DNA from: Spirochaetota bacterium
GTDB lineage: Bacteria > Spirochaetota > Spirochaetia > Treponematales > Treponemataceae
Reading direction: 5' to 3'
NCBI GenBank assembly: GCA_023443865.1
Contig: JAEZST010000006.1
Coordinates: 62,001-126,000, forward strand
Length of the DNA: 64,000 bases
The position numbers were made by a program, and so were the translations under genes. Positions within the stretch are counted from its first letter, which is position 1; each line of letters begins with the position of its first letter. This document shows, in pieces, positions 1 to 8,828 of the stretch. The notes under the pieces are model-generated. The model was not told the origin of the DNA. It did not search any database and worked only from the letters and a program-made list of their open reading frames with translations.

Positions 1-1168
1 CGGCGCGCTCGGATACGGCGCCTTCGGCGGCGCGTTTCGCGGGGGCCGGGCCGCGAATGAGAAGGAGGGAGGGAATGAGGAAGACGGCGGTGGCGTAGGA
101 CACCGCGACGCCCACGCTGGCGAAAAGGCCAAACTCCCTGATAGGGACTACCGAGGTAAAGGAGAGGGAACCGAAGCCCGCGAGGGTGGTCAGGGCGGCG
201 AGAAGGGTCGGCGAGGATACGCGGGAAAGGGCATGAAACACGATTTCGGCGTGCCGTTCCCGGCTCACGGCCCCCCGGGTAGCCATTTCGTCGTAATAGT
301 GGCTGACTATGTGGATACCGTACGCGCTTCCCACCGCGACGAGAATCACGGGCAACACGGTAGCGAGCATGGAAAGCTTCACCCCCAAAAGTGCCATAAG
401 GCCCACGGACCAGACCGTGGAAACGAGGACCGTCAGCAGGGGAAGCGCCACGCCGCCGAAGCGGCGGAAACTGAGGAACAGCGTGGCGATTACCACCAGG
501 GCGACCAGGGGAATGAGGACGACGATGTCGGACCGCATGGACTGATTAATGACCGAGGTGAAGGCGGGAAGCCCCGTTACGTAGATTTCGGTGTCCGGGA
601 AGGCGGTAGACGAGGCGAGCGCCTTCACTTCCCGGTAAATCCGCACAGAAGCCGCGTCGCCCGACCCGTCGTCGAACTTCGCGATGCTCACCAGCGCCAG
701 GGTAGAACGCCCGTCCCCCGATATGATCGAATCCTTGAAGAGGTCCCAGTCCGCGAGCCGTTCCTTCAACGTCGCGATCTCCTCGCGGGAGCCGGAAAAG
801 GATTCGGGTACCAGGGGCTCCACGCTCACCGTATCGGCATCGCCCGAAATGTAGTCGACGTTCATGAGGGAGGTAACGGACTCCACGTGCGGAATTTCCG
901 CCGCCGCGGCGGAAAAGCCCCTCAGCTTCAGGAGAAAATCCGGTTCGAATACGGTGCCGAATTTTCGTTTCAGGCCCACCATGACGAACACCTGGCTCCC
1001 GTACCGGTCCTCGAGCCGTTGCAAGGCCACGCGCTCCGGATCGTCATCGGGCACGAACCGAAAAGTGTTGTTGTCCAACACGGCGCGGGGCAACTGGAAC
1101 GCGAAAAAAACCGTGATCGCGCCGATTACGCCGACGATGGCCCACGGATGCCTAAAAAGGCGTTTCAT
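1..1168 (-). CDS. RND/MMPL-family exporter, N-terminal part (runs off left edge)
   Basis: This is the first ~389 residues of an inner-membrane RND-superfamily exporter; the C-terminal half lies beyond position 1. It is open to the edge, so it has no stop here. It begins MKRLFRHPW with a first membrane helix near residues 10-25, then an extracytoplasmic domain of about 190 residues. Helices 2-6 follow, including LLAALTTLAGFGSLSF, a typical MMPL/SSD-like stretch. The ATG at 1168 overlaps the TGA of the upstream TetR gene (ATGA), so the two are translationally coupled and the regulator probably controls this pump. It resembles the exporter at the right end of the window in the helix 2-6 block (LPxILVAVGSAYGIHIV against LPIILIAVGTAYAIHVI), so the two are paralogues. 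The substrate cannot be read from sequence; lipids or hydrophobic compounds are usual for the family. Confidence 0.85.
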   Translation of the reverse strand, partial: MKRLFRHPWAIVGVIGAITVFFAFQLPRAVLDNNTFRFVPDDDPERVALQRLEDRYGSQVFVMVGLKRKFGTVFEPDFLLKLRGFSAAAAEIPHVESVTSLMNVDYISGDADTVSVEPLVPESFSGSREEIATLKERLADWDLFKDSIISGDGRSTLALVSIAKFDDGSGDAASVRIYREVKALASSTAFPDTEIYVTGLPAFTSVINQSMRSDIVVLIPLVALVVIATLFLSFRRFGGVALPLLTVLVSTVWSVGLMALLGVKLSMLATVLPVILVAVGSAYGIHIVSHYYDEMATRGAVSRERHAEIVFHALSRVSSPTLLAALTTLAGFGSLSFTSVVPIREFGLFASVGVAVSYATAVFLIPSLLLIRGPAPAKRAAEGAVSERA

Positions 1169-1872
1169 TTTTCATTCCTCCAATAGGGGCTCAGATTCAC
1201 CTGGGCGCCCCGCTCAAAATAACGGTCTATGAGATCGCGGGGTATGGCGGGGTTCGCCACCGCCCGGACGATCAGGGAGAAGGCGTGGGCGATAATCGAG
1301 GGAACGTCCATATCGGCGCGGATCGCGCGGGGAATTTTCGAGACCTTGTCCATCAGGGAAGTTGCCATGAACACGATGTTGAGGGTCATGCCGTCTGGAT
1401 CGAGCGACGGATCGACGCTCCCGTCCCTCACGCCCCGGTCGAGGCTCTCGCGGACCAACTCGATAAAGACCTGAGGCAACTGCCCTCCCCCCGCTCCCTG
1501 GGCAAAGGGAAATTCCGGCGCGAAATGGTCCATGAGACCGAAAAGGATGAAGGCGTCTTCCTGGTCCTCGTAGAATTCGAGATACCCCCGACCGATCCTC
1601 AAAATCGCGTCGAGACCGGAAGCGGCATCCGCCGTCCGGGCATTCAGGTACTCCAGAAAATCGGTCCCCGCCTCTACCAAAACCGCGCGTAAAAGCTCTT
1701 CTTTGCCCGAGAAGCTGAGATAGAGGGTTCCCTTCGAGAGATCGAGGCCGTTCGCCACGTCCTGCACGGTGAATCCGTCCACGCCCCGTTCCACGATCAT
1801 TTTTCGGGTAACCCCGATAATATCCTCGCGGCGCCGCGTTTTCTTTCGGTCCCGGCGTTTCTGAATGTCCAT
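1165..1872 (-). CDS. TetR/AcrR-family transcriptional regulator
   Basis: A 235-residue DNA-binding repressor with the usual TetR layout. The N-terminal helix-turn-helix covers about residues 17-60 (FTVQDVANGLDLSKGTLYLSF), and a variable helical ligand-binding domain follows. The basic tail KRRDRKKTRR precedes the HTH. The ATG at 1872 is chosen because a strong GGGGAGGAAG Shine-Dalgarno sits just upstream. Two palindromes of the TGACCA-T-TGGTCA type lie 20-55 bp upstream, so autoregulation is likely. Its stop codon overlaps the start of the RND exporter, and the pair looks like a regulator-pump operon. The inducing ligand is unknown. Confidence 0.92.
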   Translation of the reverse strand: MDIQKRRDRKKTRRREDIIGVTRKMIVERGVDGFTVQDVANGLDLSKGTLYLSFSGKEELLRAVLVEAGTDFLEYLNARTADAASGLDAILRIGRGYLEFYEDQEDAFILFGLMDHFAPEFPFAQGAGGGQLPQVFIELVRESLDRGVRDGSVDPSLDPDGMTLNIVFMATSLMDKVSKIPRAIRADMDVPSIIAHAFSLIVRAVANPAIPRDLIDRYFERGAQVNLSPYWRNEK

Positions 1873-1894
1873 GCTTCCTCCCCTTCGCGTACAA

Positions 1895-1925
1895 TGACCA
1901 TTGGTCAGTAAATGACCGTTGGTCA
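1895..1925 (-). promoter_or_regulatory. Tandem TetR operator upstream of tetR-RND operon
   Basis: Two 13-bp sites, TGACCATTGGTCA (1895-1907, perfect dyad) and TGACCGTTGGTCA (1913-1925, one mismatch), have centres 18 bp apart. They sit between the regulator start codon and a TATATT hexamer (minus strand, about 1926-1931) that could be the -10 box. Repressor binding would then cover the transcription start. The dyad form is typical for TetR-family sites; assignment to this regulator is inferred from position. Confidence 0.7.
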
Positions 1926-1977
1926 GAATATAGCGCGCGAAAACCCCCGTTTCAATCGAAAAAAGACGATAAGCCCG

Positions 1978-3381
1978 TTAAACCGATGATGGGTCCACGC
2001 TCAGGCGGTGTACCCGGTTTCTGCCGTTTTCCTTTGCCGCGTACAGGGCCTTGTCGGCAAGGTCTACCGCCCCCTCGGGGGTATCGGGAAAGCGGTCCCG
2101 CAGGGTAACCAAACCGATACTGACGGTCACCACGGCGGCGCATCCCGACTCGGCATGCTCTATGCCCAAAGCCGCCACCGCGTCCTTCATTAAATTCGCG
2201 ATATGCTCCGCGCCCTCGCCCTCGGTATCCTCGAGCAGGGCGACGAATTCCTCTCCCCCGTAGCGGGCCAAAAGGTCTCCGGGCCGGTTAAGCGGGCCGC
2301 CCAGTGCCCGTACGACCTTGCGCAGGGTTTCGTCGCCGAGTATATGCCCGTACCGGTCGTTATAGTTCTTAAAGTAATCGATATCGATCATCAATATGGA
2401 CAGGGGCTGGCCCTTCCGTTTGGCCCCGGCCACCACCTTGGGGAGTATTTCATTGAAATGGCCCCGGTTGTAAATTCCGGTCAGCGCGTCCCTGATCGAG
2501 GCCCACACCGCGGCGTTCCTTTCCGCCTCAAGATCCGCCATGAGGGAAAGTATCTTTTCCTCTTTTTCGGCCAATTGCCTGAAAATGATGGTCAGGGGGC
2601 GCTGCACGTTCACCACCAATACCGATTTATAAATGTAATAAAAGGATATGAGCTTCAATAAATGGCCGATCACGTTAAGCACGCCGAAGTTATCCGTGTA
2701 CAGGGTAAAGCAGATTTCGCTGAATATGGTGATCACGATGGACGCCGTCAGGTAAAACCGTATTTCCGCGTCCTCAATTCTCTTTCCCCGGTTGACCATG
2801 ACCGCGCACGCGGCAAGAATCGCGCAGACCACGTATTCGGCGATAATCTTGAAGGGCGTTTGGCCGACCCCGGCAATGAAGCACACGGGGAACGACCGGA
2901 AAACGAAAATGGAAAGTACCATAAACGCGAAAACCGCGGCGTAGAACGCGAGATACAACTCGAAGCGCGGGCTCTTTTTCCCCAGCTGTAGGAGAAAGAG
3001 CAAGACGGTCAGCGATTCCAGAATCCTCGCGCAAATCCATAGCTGGTTTCCGTAAAAGGCGTGGGCGGCGAAGATGGGCATGCCCTCGTAGCTCAGGGTA
3101 TGCAGGAGGTCGAGCATTCCGACGAAAGCGTAGCCGATTCCCAAAACGGTAAAGGCGTTCCCCCGCTTATCGTCCGTAAACCGCGAAAGGATAAAGATAC
3201 TCCCGGATATGACGACGCTGAAAATCTCGATGAAGCTGTGGAAGACGAGGTAATTGTAGCGGCTGAGCGCGTACAGGCCCGCAAGAAGAACGCAAAAAGC
3301 GAGGGTATACGCAATCCTTGCCGGGATTATCTTCCTGTGCGTCGAAATTTCGGGAATTCCCATCTCGGACACCATCCTCAT
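1978..3381 (-). CDS. MASE3-like membrane sensor with GGDEF diguanylate cyclase domain
   Basis: A 467-residue membrane protein predicted to make cyclic di-GMP from two GTP. Residues ~20-270 hold about seven hydrophobic helices, including GIGYAFVGMLDLLHTLSYEG, which resembles the MASE3 sensor domain. A short coiled linker (QLAEKEEKILSLMADLEAER) leads into a GGDEF domain from ~290. The active-site loop is RYGGEEF (GGEEF at 375-379), and an RPGD motif at 366-369 matches the RxxD product-inhibition site. The cyclase therefore looks catalytically intact and feedback-controlled. The signal sensed is unknown. It stands alone, separated from glnS by a strong hairpin. The start is the first of two nearby ATGs and has no clear Shine-Dalgarno. 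Confidence 0.85.
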   Translation of the reverse strand: MRMVSEMGIPEISTHRKIIPARIAYTLAFCVLLAGLYALSRYNYLVFHSFIEIFSVVISGSIFILSRFTDDKRGNAFTVLGIGYAFVGMLDLLHTLSYEGMPIFAAHAFYGNQLWICARILESLTVLLFLLQLGKKSPRFELYLAFYAAVFAFMVLSIFVFRSFPVCFIAGVGQTPFKIIAEYVVCAILAACAVMVNRGKRIEDAEIRFYLTASIVITIFSEICFTLYTDNFGVLNVIGHLLKLISFYYIYKSVLVVNVQRPLTIIFRQLAEKEEKILSLMADLEAERNAAVWASIRDALTGIYNRGHFNEILPKVVAGAKRKGQPLSILMIDIDYFKNYNDRYGHILGDETLRKVVRALGGPLNRPGDLLARYGGEEFVALLEDTEGEGAEHIANLMKDAVAALGIEHAESGCAAVVTVSIGLVTLRDRFPDTPEGAVDLADKALYAAKENGRNRVHRLSVDPSSV

Positions 3382-3481
3382 GTTTTAATGCTCACCCAAG
3401 TATAAGCGGGGAACGGGGAGAATGCCATGCGGGAAGGGTAACAATACGGATAATTCGCTGACCGCGTTTCGCCCGGTCAAT

Positions 3482-3524
3482 AAAACAAAACGCGCCCCCG
3501 ACTCACGGAAGCGCGTTTTGTTTT
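3482..3524 (-). terminator. Rho-independent terminator after glnS
   Basis: A 14-bp perfect inverted repeat (AAAACAAAACGCGC, 3482-3495, with its complement at 3511-3524) encloses a 15-nt loop. On the minus strand the stem ends in TTTTGTTTTATT. It lies 72 bp past the glnS stop and before the GGDEF gene. The AT-rich stem ends on both sides mean it could act in both directions. Confidence 0.75.
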
Positions 3525-3596
3525 GTAGGATGTAACCCGCGGCCCGGAATGCGAAGCCGATCGAACGGTTCCCCAAAAGTCCGGGCGACGCGGCAA

Positions 3597-5309
3597 TTAC
3601 TGCTCGTTCTTCTTCTCGATCTTCGCCCAGGTATCCTTGAGGGAAACCGTGCGGTTGAAGACGGGAGCGCCGGGCGTGGAATCCGTGTCCGCCACGAAGT
3701 AGCCGAGGCGCTCGAACTGGTACTTGGTTCCCGGCTCCGCGTGGGCCACGGCGGGTTCCACGAGGGCATCGGCGATCACCTCAAGGGAATCGGGGTTCAG
3801 GTTGTCGAGAAAGCTCTTGCCGGGTTCCACTTCCATGGGGCGCTCCGGGGCGAACAGGTAGTCGTAGAGGTTGATCCGGGCGCGTACCGCGTCGGCGGCG
3901 TGCACCCAGTGGATCGTGCCCTTCACCTTCTTGCCGTCCGAGGGGTTTCCGCCCTTCGAGCCCTTGTCGTGGGAGCAAATCACTTCCGTAATCTCTCCCG
4001 CGTCGTTCTTCTTGAAGCCCGTGCAGGTAACCACGTAGCCCCAGCGGAGGCGCACGGTGTTGCCCGGGTATAGGCGGTGGTACTTGGGCGGCGGGATCTC
4101 CTGGAAGTCGTCCCGCTCGATGTAGAGCTCCCGGCCGAAGCGTACGGTCCGCGTGCCGGCGCTTTCGTCCTCGGGGTTGTTCACCGCCTCGAGCTCCTCC
4201 ACCCTGCCCGGGTCCCAATCCTCGATGGTGAGTTTCAGGGGCTTAAGGACGGTCATCACGCGGTTCGCCCGCTTATTGAGGTCCTCCCGGAGGCAGTGCT
4301 CCAAAAGCTGGATGTCCACCATGCTGTCGGTCTTGGACACGCCGATGCGGGAAAGGAAGTCCGCGATCGCCTCGGGCGTGTAGCCCCGGCGGCGGAGCCC
4401 GGCGATGGTCGGCATGCGGGGGTCGTCCCAGCCGGAAACGCGCTTTTCCTTCACGAGCTGCAGGAGCCAGCGCTTGGAAAGGACGACGTGGGTGATATTG
4501 AGCCGCGCGAACTCGATCTGGCGCGAGGGATACACCTCGGCGGCCTGGATAAACCAATCGTACAGGGGCCGGTGAATCTCGTATTCAAGGGAACACAGGG
4601 AGTGCGTAATCCCTTCCTTCGCGTCGGAAAGGGGGTGCTGGAAATCGTACATCGGGTAGATGCACCAGGCGTCGCCGGTCCGGTAGTGGGGCTCCCGCCT
4701 GATTCGGTACATGACCGGGTCGCGCATGACCAGGTTCGGGTGGGTCATGTCGATCTTGGCGCGCAGGGTTTTCTCGCCGTCGGCGAACTCGCCCGCGCGC
4801 ATACGGGCGAAGAGGTCCAGGTTTTCCTCGACGGAGCGGTCGCGCCAGGGGCTGTTCTTGCCCGGGGGCGTCAGGGTGATATTATGCTTGTCCGGCACGG
4901 CGGTGCCGCGGTACTCGCGCATTTCCTGGTCATTGAGGTCGTCCACGTAGGCCAGGCCCTTTTTGATCAGCTTGATCGCGAGGTCATAGAGGTATTCGTA
5001 GTAATCCGAGGCGAAGAACTCGCGGTTCTCCCAATCGTGACCCAGCCACTTCACGTCGCGCTTGATCGCCTCGACGTAGGACATGTCCTCTTTTTCCGGG
5101 TTGGTGTCGTCGAACCGGAGGTTGCAGGTGCCGCCGAATTGCTGCGCCACCCCGAAGTCCACCGCGATGGCCTTCGCGTGGCCGATGTGGAGCCAGCCGT
5201 TGGGCTCCGGCGGAAACCTCGTGCGGATCGCGTCGCATTTTCCGCTCGCCAAATCTTCCTTGACCGCCTCACGGATGAAGTCGCTCGTCAAACCCGTCGT
5301 TTCTTCCAT
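3597..5309 (-). CDS. glnS: Glutaminyl-tRNA synthetase
   Basis: This cytoplasmic class I synthetase charges tRNA-Gln with glutamine using ATP. The 570-residue protein carries the HIGH signature as PEPNGWLHIGHAK (HIGH at 41-44) and a KMSKS equivalent, VVLSKR, near residue 277. The two C-terminal anticodon-binding beta-barrel domains follow. The length is close to the 554 residues of the E. coli enzyme. The ATG at 5309 (MEETTGLTSDF) is preferred over an in-frame codon 25 residues upstream because GGAGAAAAATT lies directly before it. A direct GlnRS suggests the organism does not rely only on Glu-tRNA-Gln amidation, though the rest of the genome is not visible. It looks like a single-gene transcription unit with its own terminator. 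Confidence 0.97.
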   Translation of the reverse strand: MEETTGLTSDFIREAVKEDLASGKCDAIRTRFPPEPNGWLHIGHAKAIAVDFGVAQQFGGTCNLRFDDTNPEKEDMSYVEAIKRDVKWLGHDWENREFFASDYYEYLYDLAIKLIKKGLAYVDDLNDQEMREYRGTAVPDKHNITLTPPGKNSPWRDRSVEENLDLFARMRAGEFADGEKTLRAKIDMTHPNLVMRDPVMYRIRREPHYRTGDAWCIYPMYDFQHPLSDAKEGITHSLCSLEYEIHRPLYDWFIQAAEVYPSRQIEFARLNITHVVLSKRWLLQLVKEKRVSGWDDPRMPTIAGLRRRGYTPEAIADFLSRIGVSKTDSMVDIQLLEHCLREDLNKRANRVMTVLKPLKLTIEDWDPGRVEELEAVNNPEDESAGTRTVRFGRELYIERDDFQEIPPPKYHRLYPGNTVRLRWGYVVTCTGFKKNDAGEITEVICSHDKGSKGGNPSDGKKVKGTIHWVHAADAVRARINLYDYLFAPERPMEVEPGKSFLDNLNPDSLEVIADALVEPAVAHAEPGTKYQFERLGYFVADTDSTPGAPVFNRTVSLKDTWAKIEKKNEQ

Positions 5310-5408
5310 AATTTTTCTCCTACCCATGTTCAGGGCATGGGCGAAACCATTTTCCCCGAATGAGGGCGGGCGAGTCAAGGGCAAGCGATAAGGATCGAAT
5401 TCGGGATT

Positions 5409-5463
5409 GAGGCAGTAGGCGGGAAGACGCGCGAAGGGGCCACGGGCGGAGCCGCCGCCCAGC
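5409..5463. repeat. Intergenic repeat, copy A
   Basis: A GC-rich intergenic block begins GAGGCAGTAGGCG, continues with GAAGACGCGCGAA and ends in GGCGGAGCCGCCGCC (a hairpin). It matches the block at 9470-9524 in order and spacing, at roughly three quarters of positions. A looser inverted third copy lies near 11644-11696. This looks like a small dispersed intergenic repeat family of unknown function. Confidence 0.5.
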
Positions 5464-5481
5464 CCGACTTTTTTTCGAAGC

Positions 5482-6225
5482 CTACAGGCCCACGGTTATG
5501 CCCGCCGTGAGGTAATGGAAGAGCGCGAAGGTATAGACGTTCCCGCCCCCGTCGGAACCGCCCTCGAGAACCCGATACCCCGCCCTGAAGGACACGCGAT
5601 CGGAGGATCGGTACTGCAGGGCGAGAAGCGCGTCTTCCGCCCGCCCGAAGGGGGTGACGAGGGCGTCGGCCTCGAGGAGGGCGCTCCACGGCCGGGCGAA
5701 ATTCCACTGGGCGCGGAAATTGACGAGGGGCACCGCGCCGAGATCGCTTCGGTGGGCATACCCCGAGTCGCTCATTAAGGCGATGTCGGCGCTTCTCACC
5801 TTTCCCGTTACGCCGACTCCGATATTCCATCGTTCGGAATCGAGAAAGGTATAGCGATAGGTCAGGCGGTAGGAATCGAAACGGTACGCAGACTCGACCT
5901 TTACGCCTGAGGCGAAGGTCTTATCCCGGTACGAGAGGTCGCGGTCCGGCGTTCCGGCGCCGCGGACGGTGAGGGGCGCGTACAGAACCGAGACCGTGTG
6001 TCGCCCGCCGAAGACGGAACCGAACCGGACACGCGCCGCAGGGGCGGGCGCGGCTACGGTATCCGTCGCGAGGGATATTTTGGTTCCCGTTTCGGCCGGT
6101 ATGGCGACGTCGTTGTAGCCGGTAAAGGCTACCCCGCCCTCGATGTCCACGAAGGCCTGGGCCCCCGCCGCGGACGCGCAGAGCAATCCGAATACCGTCA
6201 GGAAAAGCGTTCTCGCGTGTTTCAT
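5482..6225 (-). CDS. Hypothetical outer-membrane beta-barrel protein
   Basis: A 247-residue protein with a cleavable signal peptide (MKHARTLFLTVFGLLCASAAGAQA). The mature part is built of alternating polar/hydrophobic strands rich in Tyr, Arg and Gly and ends in TAGITVGL. This fits a small outer-membrane barrel of roughly 8-12 strands. No specific family was recognised. The ATG at 6225 is preferred over an upstream in-frame codon at 6279 because it follows TAAGGAGA and starts the signal peptide. Upstream it faces the chemotaxis receptor gene divergently. The function cannot be stated; a structural or transport role in the outer membrane is an inference. Confidence 0.65.
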   Translation of the reverse strand: MKHARTLFLTVFGLLCASAAGAQAFVDIEGGVAFTGYNDVAIPAETGTKISLATDTVAAPAPAARVRFGSVFGGRHTVSVLYAPLTVRGAGTPDRDLSYRDKTFASGVKVESAYRFDSYRLTYRYTFLDSERWNIGVGVTGKVRSADIALMSDSGYAHRSDLGAVPLVNFRAQWNFARPWSALLEADALVTPFGRAEDALLALQYRSSDRVSFRAGYRVLEGGSDGGGNVYTFALFHYLTAGITVGL

Positions 6226-6269
6226 GGGTTTCTCCTTACGCGTAAGGGTAATCCGTTTCCCCGCCGATT

Positions 6270-6296
6270 TAAAGGCCAATTACGCCGGGCCGCGAC
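6270..6296 (+). promoter_or_regulatory. Possible sigma-28 (FliA-type) promoter for the chemotaxis receptor
   Basis: TAAAGGCC, 11 nt, then GCCGCGAC. The flagellar sigma factor consensus is TAAAGTTT-N11-GCCGATAA, so the spacing is exact and the TAAAG and GCCG cores match, while the outer halves do not. It lies ~94 bp before the receptor start codon. Plausible for a chemotaxis gene but weak on sequence alone. Confidence 0.3.
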
Positions 6297-6389
6297 CGCG
6301 CTCGTTTGCATTCATCCATTTCGCCCTCTACACTTACGGTATGCGCGCGCCGGGATACCGTTCCGGTCGCGCGTTCCTAAGGAGTACTT

Positions 6390-8216
6390 ATGAAATTAAC
6401 CATACGCCAGCGAATCGTTTTCCCTGTCCTCGGCATCCTGTCATCGACCATTATCGCCATCGGCGCCATCGCGTTTATCCTACAGGCCCGCACCCTCGAC
6501 GAACTCATGCACGCGACGACGGAGTCGAAACTCCTCGAATTCACGCAGAGAATCGACCGGCAAAAAGAGACCGCCGACATTCTCAAGGCCTCGCTGAACT
6601 CGAACTACCTTCGCATCGCCCGTTCGGTCGCCGCCCTTATCGAAGCCGATCCCGCCGCGCTCGAGCCGAAGAATATAACGGGGCTGGCCCGCGATATCGG
6701 GGTGGACGAAGTGCACGTTACCGACGAACGGGGCGTTCTCCGCTGGGGAAACGTACCCGGCTTTTACGGGTTCGATTTCAATACGAGCGAACAGACCAAG
6801 CCGTTCCTCCCCATCCTGGCCGACCCGGCCTTCGAACTCGCCCAAGACCCCGAGCTGCGGGGCGCCGACAAGGCGCTCTTCCAGTACATTAGCGTGTCGA
6901 GGCGCGACAAACCGGGAATCGTGCAGATCGGCGTCACGCCGAAGGAATTGCAGAACCTCCTGGACCAGGCGAGCGCCCAAAAGCTCATCGAAGGGGCCAC
7001 CGTCGGGGAATCGGGCTTTTTCTTCACCTTCGGAACCGATATGACCGTCGCCGCGCACAGCGACCCGGCCGCCATCGGAAAGGATCTCTCGGGGGAATCC
7101 TTCGCCGCCGATATGCTCGCGCGCAAGGAGGGAACGGCCGAATACAAGGCGGACGGAACGCGGTACTTCGCCTCCTTCGACACGAAAGACGGCCAGGTGC
7201 TCGCGGCGGCCGTGCCGGTATCGGAATATCGCGGAAGGCTTGCCATGCTCCTCACGGGCCTGATCGTCTCCGCGGCGATCTTCTTTATCTTCTCGGCCGT
7301 GGTGACCTTCTTCGTCGCGCGTTCCTTCGTCGTGCCGATAGAGGCGGTGCGGGCTACCATGGGGAAAATCGCGGGGGGCGACCTCGCGCTCGAGGGCCTG
7401 GACGACGAGTCCGTGTCAAGGATGGTCGCGCGCGGCGACGAGATAGGCGACCTCGTCTCTTCCATACTCAACCTGCGCGCCGGGATATCGGCGGTGGTTT
7501 CGGGAATTCGGAGCGCCGCCGACGAGGTATTCACCGGCTCCTCGTCGCTTTCCGCGACCGCCGAAGACATGGCCCAGGGCTCGAACGAGCAGGCGGCGAG
7601 CATCGAGGAGCTTTCGGCGTCGGTGGAGCAACTCGCCTCGACCATTCAGCAAAACGCGGACAACACGAACGAGGCCGACGCCCTTTCCCGGCGCGTGTCT
7701 CAGAACGCGGAAAATTCGGGAAAGGCGGTCGGAGAATTGGTTTCCAGCATGGCGGAGATCGCTTCCCGAATCTCCATCATCGAGGAAATCGCGCGGCAGA
7801 CGAACCTGCTCGCGTTGAACGCGGCGATAGAGGCGGCCAGGGCCGGCGACGCGGGCAAGGGCTTCGCGGTGGTCGCGAGCGAGGTGAGAAAGCTCGCCGA
7901 ACGCTCGCAGTCGGCGGCGGGGGAAATCAACGGGCTCTCGGTACGGAGCACCGAGGTCGCGGCCCTGGCCGGGGAGGGAATCACCGAGCTCGTTCCCGAT
8001 ATCCAAAAAACGGCCGAGCTTATCCAGGAGATATCCCACGCCTCCCGCGAGCAGGCCAGCGGGGCGAACGAGATCGCGAAATCCATCGGTCAAATGGATC
8101 AGGTCGTCCAGAAAAACGCCTCGAACGCGGAACGCCTGGCGGCAACCTCCCTCGCCCTTTCCAATCAGGCCGACGAACTGGTTACCAACGTGGGCTTCTT
8201 TAAAACGAAGGGATAA
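6390..8216 (+). CDS. Methyl-accepting chemotaxis protein
   Basis: A 608-residue transmembrane chemoreceptor that would pass ligand signals to CheA/CheW. Helix 1 is at ~12-32. An extracytoplasmic sensor of ~250 residues follows and looks like a double Cache fold (EGATVGESGFFFTF, then KADGTRYFASF). Helix 2 is at ~287-313, HAMP at ~314-380 and the signalling coiled coil beyond ~390. The conserved hairpin tip reads EEIARQTNLLALNAAIEAAR followed by AGKGFAVVASEVRKLAE. There is no CheR-binding pentapeptide at the C terminus (it ends NVGFFKTKG). AAGGAG before the ATG at 6390 fixes the start. It is monocistronic. The ligand is unknown. Confidence 0.95.
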   Translation: MKLTIRQRIVFPVLGILSSTIIAIGAIAFILQARTLDELMHATTESKLLEFTQRIDRQKETADILKASLNSNYLRIARSVAALIEADPAALEPKNITGLARDIGVDEVHVTDERGVLRWGNVPGFYGFDFNTSEQTKPFLPILADPAFELAQDPELRGADKALFQYISVSRRDKPGIVQIGVTPKELQNLLDQASAQKLIEGATVGESGFFFTFGTDMTVAAHSDPAAIGKDLSGESFAADMLARKEGTAEYKADGTRYFASFDTKDGQVLAAAVPVSEYRGRLAMLLTGLIVSAAIFFIFSAVVTFFVARSFVVPIEAVRATMGKIAGGDLALEGLDDESVSRMVARGDEIGDLVSSILNLRAGISAVVSGIRSAADEVFTGSSSLSATAEDMAQGSNEQAASIEELSASVEQLASTIQQNADNTNEADALSRRVSQNAENSGKAVGELVSSMAEIASRISIIEEIARQTNLLALNAAIEAARAGDAGKGFAVVASEVRKLAERSQSAAGEINGLSVRSTEVAALAGEGITELVPDIQKTAELIQEISHASREQASGANEIAKSIGQMDQVVQKNASNAERLAATSLALSNQADELVTNVGFFKTKG

Positions 8217-8241
8217 CTTTCGCGCGCGGGGATCCGTCGGG

Positions 8242-8733
8242 TCAGACGGTCCCCGCGTTTTCCACGATCGCCTTATTCACGAAATCCATATGGTAGAGTT
8301 TTTCCCAGTGATTCACGTTGAGTATCCCCTTGGTGAGGCGAATCGCCAATATGCAGCAATTCTCGTCCTTTTCGTTATTCGCCATGTCGTACCAGGCGGC
8401 AAAGGCGGCGCGGAGCTTCAGGCGGATATCGGCGTTTTTGGGGTCCATGACCCAGCCGAGGTTTTCGCCCCGGCCGCAGGCGGTGAACATCTCCGCGCAA
8501 GAGGCGACGGACACCTCCGGGTTCTCCGCGATTTGCCGCATCTTCCCCGACTTCGCGTTGGTCGACACGTAAAATACGCCGTCCTCGTAATAGGCGTCCA
8601 AGCCCCGAACGACGGGAAGGGGGCTTCCGTTTTCGCCGCGTTGCAGGGCGATGGTCCCCAGCGTGATGATGTTGTCCTTCCCGTTGCCGAATTTTTGCTC
8701 GAGTAGCGCGTACCCTTCCTCAAATTCTCCCAT
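8242..8733 (-). CDS. PNPOx-like (pyridoxamine 5'-phosphate oxidase family) flavin-binding split-barrel protein
   Basis: A 163-residue single-domain protein. The sequence GTIALQRGENGSPLPVVRGL, then YYEDGVFYVSTNAKSGKMRQI, is the usual start of the PNPOx-like split barrel, in which a Ser/Thr-rich loop binds FMN or a related cofactor. It is too short and diverged to be PdxH itself; such proteins are often general flavin or F420 reductases or stress proteins. AAGGAGGAATCGA before the ATG at 8733 supports the start. It lies tail to tail with the receptor gene, 25 bp apart. The substrate is not predictable. Confidence 0.75.
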   Translation of the reverse strand: MGEFEEGYALLEQKFGNGKDNIITLGTIALQRGENGSPLPVVRGLDAYYEDGVFYVSTNAKSGKMRQIAENPEVSVASCAEMFTACGRGENLGWVMDPKNADIRLKLRAAFAAWYDMANNEKDENCCILAIRLTKGILNVNHWEKLYHMDFVNKAIVENAGTV

Positions 8734-8792
8734 TCGATTCCTCCTTGTTCGTTATCGCAGGCCTTATCCCCGCGTTTCCCGTACCCGCTCTA

Positions 8793-8821
8793 TTCTCCGA
8801 GGCGGGTTTATCCGCTATACT
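8793..8821 (+). promoter_or_regulatory. Putative leaderless promoter of marC-like gene
   Basis: TTCTCC (8793-8798), 17 nt, then TATACT (8816-8821). The ATG follows after exactly 7 nt, which would place the transcription start on the A of the start codon. No Shine-Dalgarno is visible in the 7-nt gap (TTCCCGT). The same arrangement recurs elsewhere in the window. Confidence 0.55.
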
Positions 8822-8828
8822 TTCCCGT

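Noticed and set aside
4077..5363. Long plus-strand open frame opposite glnS
   Set aside because: Antisense shadow of a well-conserved synthetase in GC-rich DNA; product has no recognisable motifs.
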